Origin: Mesostigma viride
Lineage: Eukaryota > Streptophyta > Mesostigmatophyceae > Mesostigmatales > Mesostigmataceae
Reading direction: 5' to 3'
Assembly: GCA_009746045.1 (NCBI GenBank)
Contig: RPFO01002212.1
Coordinates: 1 to 21,428, forward strand
Length of the DNA stretch: 21,428 bases
The translations under genes were made by a program, and so were the position numbers. Positions 1 through 8,029 of this stretch are shown one piece after another. The first letter of the stretch is position 1, and each line of letters starts with the position of its first letter. Under the pieces are notes generated by a model that saw nothing but the letters and a program-made list of their open reading frames with translations, was not told the origin of the DNA and did no database searches.

Positions 1-164
1 GCCCTTGCTTTAGCTACCAGTCTATTTTTAGCAACTTTCCAGATTTTAATACAAACAAATACCATTTGATATGCAAATAAAGAGCTCCTGACCTGGCTGT
101 TTGCATGTAGGCTTATGCTCATGTCTACCAACTGTGCACCAGGTCCCATGGTCATCTGACCTCA

Positions 165-675
165 TTTGGTGACAAACTGCCACCAAATGCTAGCAAAAAA
201 CAACCGTTTCACCACATCTCATAGCAGTTTCCATAGAAGGTGTTTCAGTCGAGGCTGGAAATTTGCAATCACGTTACACATCATAAATGTAGACATGGCA
301 CAAAAAATCAGGTCCATCGTACTGTATTTGGTAACAAAATGCACCAAATGCTAGCAAAAATGCGCGTTTTTCGCGTTTTTTTAACACATTTCATGTCAGT
401 TTTCATACAAGATGTGCTCAGTTGGGGCTGGAACTTGCAAGCATATTAAATATCATCATTGTAGACATTGCACAAAAATCCAGGTCTGTTGTACTTCATT
501 CATTGACAGCTCGCTAGCAAATGTGAGCAAAACTGTGCGTTTTTGCATTTCCGCCACATTTCTTGCAGTTTCCCATGCAAGATGTGCTCAGGTGAGGCTG
601 AAAACAAGCGCCATGTTAATCATCATGTCATTTCAGACATTGCACAAAACTTCAGGTCCATCAAGTGTCATTGGG
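165..675. repeat. Diverged tandem repeat, three units of about 162 bp
   Basis: Three head-to-tail copies begin near 165, 327 and about 490. Landmarks recur in the same order in each: CTAGCAAA (190, 351, 514), a CAGTTT-CAT block, GATGTGCTCAG or its variant, GAGGCTG or GGGCTGG, ATCAT, TAGACAT or CAGACATTGCACAAAA, then CAGGTC. The CTAGC landmarks are spaced 161 and 163 bp apart. Copies are diverged at many positions, so the array is old. The three overlapping plus-strand ORFs through it follow the repeat and are not considered genes. It could be satellite DNA or the inside of an unrecognised element. Confidence 0.75.
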
Positions 676-1228
676 TTCACTGGTCCATGCAACACCTGCC
701 AGTTTCCAGCTAATCACTCAACCTTGGATGCAAAGTTCTTTAGTAACGGTATGGCCAACTCCCACCAACTGTGTTGCTAACTGTTCAGACCTTGCACAGA
801 TAATATAACACAACTTTTGTGACACATAGACAAAGATATATGAACATGAACAGTGGCTAGACATGGTTGTATATATGTGCATACGGCCATGCTAAGGCAA
901 TTTTCAAGTAGGGGCTTGTTAGACATAAGAACTGCCAGCTGTCACGTTGGCTGGCATGATCAGTTCAAACCCACAGCATGCACGGTAGTCGCAAACTCAG
1001 CTTGGCAATGTAATAATCTAATCATGCCAGGCATCTCGGCCGTCGGCATGGTTGCGATGTGTTGTGTGCGCCTTGATTCGGTAGCAGCACATCCCTTGGC
1101 AACCGGCCTGCCTGACCAAGGTTGCCACACATGGTCCTCTGCATCACCATGGATGTCCCCATGTCCCTGTCTCTGTTATAGGGGCCCACGTTGCTGGCAA
1201 CGCAGCTTCCAAGTTGGACTAGATCTCC
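676..1228. other. Non-coding stretch, nothing recognised
   Basis: I see no domain, RNA gene or repeat here. A 132-codon ORF at 853-1251 on the plus strand has no recognisable motif and a Cys/His/Trp-rich composition typical of chance translation. Confidence 0.4.
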
Positions 1229-2982
1229 TCAGCCAGCGCTGTGGTGCATAGCCAGACAGCTCATACACTGCTCAGTTGCTACCTCGAGGCTGCCGGCTTG
1301 AAATGTGCCACCAAAGGATTGCACTTGGCCGCCATCATACCTAGCATGAAGAAGCCACTGCACATCCCCGGTGAGCCGCTTGGCCACCATACCGCAGTTG
1401 TCTTCAACAGATAGTGCAAGCCCAATGGCCTCTACATAGGCACATGCATCGTGCTCATGCTCTTGCTCTGGCCCTTGTCAACATGAGATGCATGCCCATG
1501 CATGCTTCACCATGTTTCTCCAAGCCATCCGTGACTACTTGCTTCAGATATGTCATTCAACTCCTGCACGTCCTCAGCCAGACTGTCAAACTAGCTGGTG
1601 CCCCATCCCTCACTTTGGTGAGGACTGCGATTCTGGCTAGCAGCTTAGCGATCGTGCGTGGTTGTGCCTGAGTTTCTGGGTGAGTGGCAGTGGCATTGGA
1701 GCAAGAGGTGTTGAGCATGTGCGTGTGTCTATCCACTTGACAAACAACCCCTCCCAGCCCTGACATTGAGGAGTTTGGCCATGTGCCAGGTTGCCAGAAT
1801 TCCGCAAACATGCATCATAGGGAAATAAAGGATTGCTGGTTGTGCACACGACATGAGAAAACAAAACACACATACCTGTCAGGAGGGCAGGCTTGGGTTG
1901 CTTCATTGGCGCTGGTGCAGCGTGCGTAATAATAGCCCGCCATTGGCTCATTTACCCGTGCCCTTGGCCAGCACGCACAGCCTGAACTGCATGAACTGCA
2001 TGGATGCGGCCGTCCAGGATGCCCTCTGCTCATCATTCAGGGGTATGAAGGCAGCTTGGATGCTGGTGTGTAAGGCAGCTTGTGCATCGGTGTTTGCCGC
2101 CCGGTCCTGTGGCAGCACAGGTAGCTGGCCTAGCCCGGCCACTGTCCTCTCTCCGCTCTCACGCAATATTCCACCCTCTCCACAAACCATGACATTCTCA
2201 TGTGCATGCATGTCTTAAGATGCTTGTTGAAGGCAGATGCTTTCAGCTTAGAGACGGTGGGCACGTATGCAGTGGGTTTTATGGACTCACAAGCATGCAT
2301 GTGAAGCCATCGAGCATCCAAGAAAGCCCACAATTGCTTCTGGGTTTTCCATCAATCTTCGTGGTCAACCATGTCATGCAACATTACTTGCCGTGAGCAC
2401 AATGCCAATAAATTGCAGCATGTACAACTAGAGCAAAGCAACAGCTTTGTGATCCATAGCCCTGCCTGCAAATCATTGCCATCGGCGGCAATAGCGCTGC
2501 AAGGCTGCCAGCCAGCCCGTATCTTTTCCCGCAATCCGTCATGCACCCTCCCTAATATCCGTGTGAAGAATTCCTTGACATCCCTAGCCTCTAAGGTAAC
2601 CTGTACGTCGCTGATGTGAAGAAAAGGCTCGCCATGAAACCGTAGCTCGCTATACGATTCATGACGCACCTCCCGTAAGATAAGAAGATGACCAAAAGAG
2701 AAACTCCGGAGATGGGAACTGGTAACATATTCATCCGTGACAAGGTCAGGGATTCAACAAGGAGTGAATTGGCCCGTAGATTTGAATAAGGGAACATACC
2801 GCTCGGAGGTATCCATGTCTGCCGTGCGCTTGATGTCTGTTTCGCACACCCCGCCGCAGAAACTCGTTCCGGCATTCACCTGCTGACCGCAGTTTGTGCA
2901 TGTCCAGAGGCTGATAAAAGCCCAGCATCGTGGGGGTCTTTAGAGTCCACAAAGCCTGCATTAAACATGACGTTCGGGGCAA
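1229..2982 (-). other. Series of coding-like open segments, possibly a decayed or intron-containing gene
   Basis: Several consecutive minus-strand segments read like protein but lie in different frames. They include 2352-2669 (starts MRHESYSELRF, with a VKEFFTRIL stretch), 2130-2333 (VSKLKASAFNKHLK), 1948-2211 (LNDEQRASWTAASMQF), the region near 1560-1670 (TIAKLLARIAVLTKV) and 1229-1477. The last is open for 82 codons but does not begin with ATG; it includes EAIGLALSVEDNCGMVAKRL. The pieces follow one another on one strand, as exons or a frameshifted pseudogene would. I could not assign a family or verify splice sites. Chance open frames remain possible, so no gene is claimed. Confidence 0.25.
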
Positions 2983-3506
2983 ACGCAGATATATACGAAG
3001 TATGGGTCTGCCAAGCCTGACGCAGCCTTGAAATTGGTCGGAAATATGCGGTAGCTCAGGAAAAAAAAAATTGCAGCGGTAATGAAGAAAGTCGTTCGGT
3101 CAAAGTCTTTAGAATTAAAAAATGCATCGTTTATGGTGGAAACCCCGATCTTAGGGCGCACTTCATCGGGAAAATTTTTTGCTGCGGTCAGGTGGGGTCG
3201 AGAGAAAATCTGCGACCATTCAGGCACCCACCTATGAATGACGCAACATGCTGTTCGATTCCGCAAATTATATGGCGAAAAAAAAACAGTGGTGGATCGA
3301 ATAACACCTGAGGAGGATAATCGTAAAATTTCAGCCTTGATAGTGCCTTTATACACGCTCAGCATCGCCTGCCAGACCGCCATGCCTGTCGCCCGGAATT
3401 CGGTCACTTTCGTGCACGCGCACACCAAAAATCGCATTTGGCGCCACTTTTCGGGTACCGCTTACGAGGGCAGATTTTGGCGCGGCTCGTACCGTTGTGC
3501 ACATGT
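2983..3506. other. Low-confidence ORFs only
   Basis: Two opposed ORFs overlap here. On the plus strand 3238-3588 (116 codons, MTQHAVRFRKLYGEKK...) has a plausible charged N-terminus, but its last third is only the translated 8-bp microsatellite. On the minus strand 2961-3437 (158 codons) has no motif and contains a run of Phe encoded by an A-tract. I recognise neither. At most one can be real, and I slightly favour the plus-strand one for its composition. Confidence 0.2.
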
Positions 3507-3560
3507 ACATGCACACATGCACACATGCACACATGCACACATGCACACATGCACACATGC
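3507..3560. repeat. Microsatellite (ACATGCAC)6.75
   Basis: Six perfect copies of ACATGCAC are followed by a partial ACATGC, and there is one near-copy just upstream (GCACATGT). The sequence alternates purine and pyrimidine at many steps. As 8 is not a multiple of 3, it translates as an 8-residue His/Thr/Cys/Met repeat in every frame. This explains the odd His-rich ORFs around it. Confidence 0.95.
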
Positions 3561-4136
3561 TGTCAGGAATATGCCCCAATATGCCTGACAAGTCTAGCAC
3601 TTACTAATCTAGATAAAGTTCGGGTAGTCCGTAGTTAAGTCAGAACAACCTACAACGCCAGTATGACTGCGTAGAGCTCATGTTTGGCTACAACTTTGCC
3701 ACTAGAATCACCTTGATCTGAGCTCTAGGTAGAAAGTTATGAGTCTTTTCATATATATGTGCCTGGTCACTATACGGCACTGTAGTACAATCCATGTCGT
3801 GTCATGTGGCGCATGGCCCATATAGGACAGGCGCCAATAATTCAATTCGTGGCACCTGGACCGTCAGCTAGGCGTACCTAATTCTGTCTGCCATGGTACA
3901 ACCATGATTTGCCAGCAGGCAGCATCTAGCACTGGTTAAGTGTTGCCTAGCTGTCATGTTAAGTTAATTATGTTGTGGTCCTGCCGACCAGCCATATAGG
4001 TGGTGGCTGGGCTACACGCCAGACATCTTTTCTGACCACCACTATTCTAGAAAATGGCACCTTTCAGCCATGGTGGTTGACAAAATATTTCCATCATGAC
4101 AAAGTCGTAAATGAGGTCATCATTATTAATGTAATA
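3561..4136. other. Non-coding stretch, nothing recognised
   Basis: AT-balanced sequence with many stops in all frames. The only ORF of note (3975-4322, plus) has no recognisable motif. Confidence 0.4.
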
Positions 4137-4439
4137 TCAACAACCTCCCATGGTCACAGCATGACATTTTTGACATGGCATCGGAATGAGGGGGGTTGTG
4201 ATCTTTCCAAATCGGGCAAATTTTTGCCTGGGCAGCATTTCGGCAAGAACTTTCGGAATTCTAATCCGTTTGGTGCCACTCAACATGTCCACGGAATCAG
4301 CATCAAATTGCGCATCTATTGAACCAAGTCCGGCGTCATTCCGTGGAGTATTGCGTCGGCTACGAATTTTCTTGCGCAGGCCCTGTTTTGCTCCGAATTT
4401 CGACCTTAAACGACCTCTTGCATGAGCTTCACTAAACAT
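4137..4439 (-). CDS. Hypothetical basic protein, 100 codons, doubtful
   Basis: I do not recognise this ORF. The first 35 residues are strongly basic (GLRKKIRSRR around residue 20-30), as in nuclear or DNA-binding proteins. The middle is acidic and the next part basic again (GTKRIRIPKVL). The C-terminus has a CQKC pair near residue 89-92 and ends shortly afterwards. The start is the first ATG at 4439. It runs away from the TATA-bearing promoter at 4586, so the two could be divergent genes. There is no support other than composition and length, and the opposite strand is also open at 4186-4425, so one is a shadow of the other. Confidence 0.25.
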   Translation of the reverse strand: MFSEAHARGRLRSKFGAKQGLRKKIRSRRNTPRNDAGLGSIDAQFDADSVDMLSGTKRIRIPKVLAEMLPRQKFARFGKITTPLIPMPCQKCHAVTMGGC

Positions 4440-4585
4440 TCAGATTTCTACATTGTCGGCACTTGGGCGCAGCGGTTCACGCTTTATTTTATTACCCTGG
4501 GTGACTACCGGTTCCAGCCGTGACCAGCCTTGCAAAGCCCAAGACCCCTTTGTTCTTCTGAGAATACAACGAGCTTGATGGCGCC

Positions 4586-4593
4586 TATATAAA
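4586..4593 (+). promoter_or_regulatory. TATA box (TATATAAA)
   Basis: TATATAAA lies in a GC-rich setting (GCGCC before, GCGAC after) 99 bp upstream of the ATG at 4692. A start site about 25-30 bp downstream would leave a leader of roughly 70 nt, which is a normal arrangement for a polymerase II gene. It is inferred from sequence alone. Confidence 0.4.
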
Positions 4594-4691
4594 GCGACAC
4601 AAATGTTTTAAACGGTGGGCCACCTTCCAGGCGACAGGGGTTTCTTTTCCTAGTTCCAGCCAAGCATTATTCAGATTTTTTGCCAGTCGCC

Positions 4692-4853
4692 ATGTTTGGA
4701 AGCACCATCGTACATGAGCAGCTATGCACGGACCACTACAACGGCATCAACTACAATGCTCCATCCCACGTCGGTGCGGGGAAATCTTGCAGCATCCACC
4801 TGGTTCTCCTCTCGCACCCTTGGCTTTTCTTCAATGGGAAACAGCTCGTTTAA
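4692..4853 (+). pseudogene. Short ORF downstream of a TATA box, likely a truncated gene
   Basis: The ATG at 4692 (GTCGCCATG, a good Kozak-like context) opens 53 codons ending TAA at 4851-4853. The peptide begins MFGSTIVHEQLCTDHYNGIN and contains a GAGKS segment around residues 28-32. That resembles a P-loop core, but the residues around it do not fit a Walker A strand-loop-helix. No family is recognised. The left LTR of the retrotransposon begins 150 bp further on, so the rest of the gene may have been displaced or lost, or this may be a first exon. Alternatively it is a chance ORF. Confidence 0.3.
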
Positions 4854-5004
4854 ATGCCGCTCGCCAGCCGCAGCAGCCGTCATTAGTTAAGTGGCCAGTG
4901 ACAGCCAACTGCCGCACGCAGCCGTAGTGCAGTACCCAGCACGCGCCATACAGCATGATAGGAAATAGTAGCAGCAGTCAGCCACACACCACAGCCTGAC
5001 TCGC
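4854..5004. other. Flank of the retrotransposon
   Basis: No feature is seen. The bases just before 5005 (ACTCGC) do not match those just after 13123 (CACCTC), so no target-site duplication is visible. Confidence 0.4.
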
Positions 5005-5597
5005 TTTCCAACGCTGTGCTAGACGCCTCATCTGGACAAGGAACTTGAGAGTTATCAAGTCCCGAAGTAATGCCGCCGGACGCTACAGCAGTACCAGGAC
5101 TAAGGACACGTGAGGGACAGGGCACGTGGCAGTGTTGGGTGAACCATCACAGGTTACGTGTCACAGGACCGACTGTCACTAGGAGGTACTGAGGTCAGTA
5201 TTGGTTGATGGTACCAAGAATGTCACAGGACTTCAGGACTGGCAGTCCTGCAGGCCTGGGATGGACGGGTACTTGTCATGACGGATAAATCCAGAGCGTT
5301 ACTGTCATTCATGGAAGGACAGACGTCCTGGATTGATGCAACCAAGGAAACTGACAGTGGCGGACCTGCCAAGGCGTGCAAGGCCTGGCAGCAATGGTGA
5401 GACCTAGAAAGGCTCGGACACAGCAGTGGCCAAGCGTCTTTTCCCAACACCGTCCGTGGGTACTGCCGCCTCAGGCTAGTGACCACAGGGTAGTGAGGCA
5501 ACTGTGGTAAAGGTTAAAAGCCGCTGGTTGAAACCATGGCTCCATTCATCACATCTTGGGAAGACCAGAAACTCACTGATCCGCGTTCATCTAAATC
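5005..5597 (+). repeat. Left LTR (593 bp)
   Basis: It aligns without gaps to 12531-13123 at a constant offset of 7526. Both copies begin TTTCCAACGC and end CATCTAAATC. The mismatches I count are three in the first 40 bases, then one each at a G/C, A/T, G/A and C/T site. The copia hallmark TG...CA ends are absent, so the true LTR limits could differ slightly. A clear primer-binding site is not visible: the bases after the repeat are GTATTACAGTCTGGTCGACG, and TGGTCGACGG (from 5609) is the only TGG-started candidate. No strong TATA box is seen inside. Confidence 0.75.
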
Positions 5598-5620
5598 GTA
5601 TTACAGTCTGGTCGACGGAT

Positions 5621-6583
5621 ATGTCGAATTCGGACTCTGAAGCTAGGACAAACACCTTTGCGCGTGCAGCAACGGTAGCGGCGTCCAGTCCAGTACCCGC
5701 AGGAGGGCACGAGGACTCGGAGGAAGTGCGCCGAAATATTCGTGCGGTGTCGGCGCCGGGCGAGTACGTCCGAGGAGCAGCCGAGCAGCTGCTGAGATTT
5801 CGCGAGGACCTCGCGGAAATCATCAGAAGGCTGCCAGCGTCTTGGCGGGCTGGCCACACAAACGCATTCGCGTTTGAGCAGGTGGTCACTCTGCTTTTGC
5901 AGATAATTGCCATAAGCCTCGGGGGTGCCCGAGAGATAAACGACCTTGTCGCCAATCTCCGCCTTGGGGACGACTACACCGGCGTGCCAAACGTGGTGCA
6001 GGTCGCCCGGGACAGGCGGGAGGCCATCGTTCGTGGCAGTACGCAGGCGTTGGTGGCAGAGTGCCAGAATCTGGCGCACTCTGTCTTAGAGTTGACCAGA
6101 GGCGCTGCTGATCGTGTCTTCATTACTCTTAATCCCTTCTCCATCTACACTAGTCGGGATACTCCACATTCTCGCCGAGAGTTAAACCAGCTAAGTTTGA
6201 CTGTCGACGTGGTTGGCGGTCGAGAGGTCTCAGCCGACGACGCCTTCTACGACTTCGTAGATCAGCCAAGGGGCGGTAGTACAGCCGGCCCAGAGGCGTC
6301 ACGAGGGCGACGGCTCTCAGGAGGGCCGTGAGCAGGCGCAGCGGGACGAGCTTAATCGCTACCACATTGACGACAACGTTGGTTTAGGTGAGGCCATTTG
6401 CTGAGGTGGGGGCGTTCTCGCTGGATACGTGATTACGCGTATGGTTTGAGGCTTCCGGTGGTTATTAGGCCTGTGCCTACTCACGACGACCAGGGGCAGC
6501 CATTGAATCCGGTGGAGGGACCGTTCCACGAGCCAGCACCTGCACCGGTTGCAGGAGAAGCTTCGTCTGAAAACGAGGCTTGA
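5621..6583 (+). pseudogene. Extra retrotransposon ORF of unknown function, frameshifted
   Basis: The first ATG after the left LTR (MSNSDSEARTN...) opens 236 codons to a TGA at 6329-6331. The sequence then stays protein-like in two other frames before returning to the first. HEGDGSQEGREQAQRDELNR follows at about 6300-6400, then EVGAFSLDT at 6403-6429, then RDYAYGLRLPVVIRPVPTHD, ending at TGA 6581-6583. Three shifts in about 130 bp suggest one ancestral protein of about 320 residues broken by small indels. The N-terminal 40 residues are Ser/Ala/acidic. Residues 50-170 look helical (RFREDLAEIIRRL, LVAECQNLAHSVLEL). I do not recognise the family. Its position before gag suggests a first structural ORF or an acquired gene. 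Introns or read errors could also explain the breaks. Confidence 0.5.
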
Positions 6584-6651
6584 GGGGGTGGAGGATAGGT
6601 GGAGAGTTTGCTGTTTTCTTGTTGCAAAGTTGGTCGCAGCCATTGTATATA

Positions 6652-7117
6652 ATGCCTAGGAGGGCAAGCCGGGGTGCGGCGACATTCGAGGAGCAACGGG
6701 AGCGAACGGCAGAGGAGGACATCGCCAGAGAGGAAGGGGAGGCGATGGAGGAGAGGGGCGTGGAGGCGCCAGCTGGGCAACCTATCCCAGAGATGGACCC
6801 CAGAGCCGGGAGAACACACAAGCGGTGGCGTGATGGGCAAGCTGAGGCGGAGAAAGTCAAGCGTGCCAGGCGACCTACGGGCAGTGGTGCTCACAACGCC
6901 TGGTGAGGAGGACGCCATCGTCACCCCAGGTGTGCGTGCTGCAAAGCAAGCTGCTGTTCACGATAGGGTGTCTGGTATGTTGCCCGAGCGTTTGGAGGCT
7001 AGGATTGACCCTCCCCAGGCACCACCAGTGCGTGTGGGGAGTGTGTTGCCTGGCACCCGTCCATTTTCTGATGCTGTGACAGTCATGAATGGGCAGAAAG
7101 CGCTCAACCCTCCCTGA
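6652..7117 (+). pseudogene. gag: N-terminal part of gag, broken by two compensating frameshifts
   Basis: The ATG at 6652 (MPRRASRGAATFEEQRER) starts an acidic, Arg/Glu-rich frame that ends at TGA 6904-6906. Protein-like sequence then continues in the +1 frame (TPGEEDAIVTPGVRAAKQ, LPGTRPFSDAVTVMNGQKAL) until TGA 7115-7117. The first frame resumes at about 7111 with SLKQDNLDKWLDDM, leading straight into the intact gag segment. Two opposite single-base shifts, near 6890 and within the CCCTCCC run at 7108-7114, would restore continuity with 7150-7974. The composition is that of a disordered Gag N-terminus. TGTATATAATG at the start could be a chance TATA-like string. Read error, mutation or a short intron are all possible. 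Confidence 0.5.
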
Positions 7118-7149
7118 AGCAAGACAACCTGGATAAATGGCTTGATGAC

Positions 7150-7974
7150 ATGAAGCTAGTTGTGGGCTCTGTCGCAGCAGGTGTGGATATTGTCAGGGTG
7201 TTTCACTCTTCCACCGCAAACAAGGGGTCGTCTGAAAGGGTCAATGACATGGCTAGGCATGCTCTGAAAGAGGGGCACACTTGGCTGCAGTTCCTGGATG
7301 ACATCAAGGAGGAGTTTTCTGACAGGGTTCACAATCTCACCATGGAAAAGAAGAGAGAATTTGATGAGTTTGAGATCAAGGGTGAGGTGGCTGCTGAGCT
7401 GGCCAGGTTTGAGTTGATCGTGGAGGCAGGCAAGAAGCAGGGCTTCAGTGTGACAGTCAGGGCAGCAGCAGACCACTTCTTTGATAAGATGGGCTTGTCA
7501 GAGGAAGGTAGGGCTACTGCTAGGCAGCTCTGTGATCTCACTGATGGCACCTGGGGGGCTCTGAAGCGTGTGATACTAAACTTCAGGACCCGGGTCCCTA
7601 CCTGCAAGGGTATCAGTTCTCAGGGAGGGTCAGCGTCTCAGGCTAGCCAGGGCAAGAACCGTACCCCATCTGGGACACGGTATGGTAGCAGGAGAAGGAA
7701 GCAGGCCCAGAAGGAGCAGAACCAGGGTGGTGGAGGAGGTCAGCAGGGGAACCAGAATCAGGGGAACCAGTCTGGCAACCGTAACAGCCATCAGCAGGGT
7801 AAGGGTGGTGGCCAGGGGCAGAATAACAATCAGGCCTCAGGCAACCAGAACAAGCAGGACAGCAAGGCCCCAGGGGGAGGGTCTGGCAAGAGCAAGTGTT
7901 TTGCTTGTGGCAAGGAAGGTCACTGGAAGAGGGATTGCCCAAACAAGAAGAAGGGGCAGTCTGATCAGAAGTGA
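7150..7974 (+). CDS. gag: Gag nucleocapsid protein, C-terminal 274 codons
   Basis: This structural protein packages element RNA into virus-like particles. Residues 1-150 are predominantly helical and charged (MEKKREFDEFEIKGEVAAEL), as expected of a capsid region. Residues 177-188 are a basic patch (RYGSRRRKQAQK). Residues 190-248 are Gln/Asn/Gly-rich. A classic CCHC zinc knuckle follows: C250, C253, H258, C263 (CFACGKEGHWKRDC). The frame is already open from 7072, and the true start is probably at 6652 upstream of two frameshifts, so the first ATG here (7150) is only a convenient start. It ends with UGA at 7972-7974, directly followed in the same frame by pol. The order zinc knuckle then pol is typical of copia and retroviruses. 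Confidence 0.8.
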   Translation: MKLVVGSVAAGVDIVRVFHSSTANKGSSERVNDMARHALKEGHTWLQFLDDIKEEFSDRVHNLTMEKKREFDEFEIKGEVAAELARFELIVEAGKKQGFSVTVRAAADHFFDKMGLSEEGRATARQLCDLTDGTWGALKRVILNFRTRVPTCKGISSQGGSASQASQGKNRTPSGTRYGSRRRKQAQKEQNQGGGGGQQGNQNQGNQSGNRNSHQQGKGGGQGQNNNQASGNQNKQDSKAPGGGSGKSKCFACGKEGHWKRDCPNKKKGQSDQK

Positions 7975-8029
7975 CTAGTGAAGCAGTCCCGTGTACATAG
8001 TGAGACACCCTGTGGGGACACAGCTTCAC
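7972..8029 (+). promoter_or_regulatory. Candidate stop-codon readthrough signal between gag and pol
   Basis: The gag stop and its context read AAG UGA CUA GUG. UGA-CUA(G) is the established leaky-stop context in animal, plant-virus and alphavirus readthrough genes. Gag and pol lie in one frame with only this stop between them, and pol has no ATG until its 44th codon. A stem-loop follows. GTGAAGC (7978-7984) pairs with GCTTCAC (8023-8029). After a small internal loop, GTCCC (7986-7990) pairs with GGGAC (8015-8019), giving 12 bp around a 24-nt loop in which GTGT and ACAC (7991-7994, 8005-8008) may pair. The outer stem begins 4 nt after the stop, closer than usual for readthrough stimulators, while the inner stem begins 12 nt after it. 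No function has been tested. Confidence 0.65.

Noticed and set aside
3349-3600. His/Cys-rich repeat protein around 3500
   Set aside because: The repeat is the ACATGCAC microsatellite read in successive frames on both strands.
4779-4793. Walker A P-loop (GAGKS) in the 53-codon ORF
   Set aside because: It lacks the full GxxxxGK[ST] pattern with a preceding beta strand, and the ORF is too short to form a nucleotide-binding domain.
7972-7974. UGA as a sense codon (variant genetic code)
   Set aside because: Pol and ORF1 themselves end in UGA, and the other genes use UAG or UAA normally. Readthrough explains the site better.
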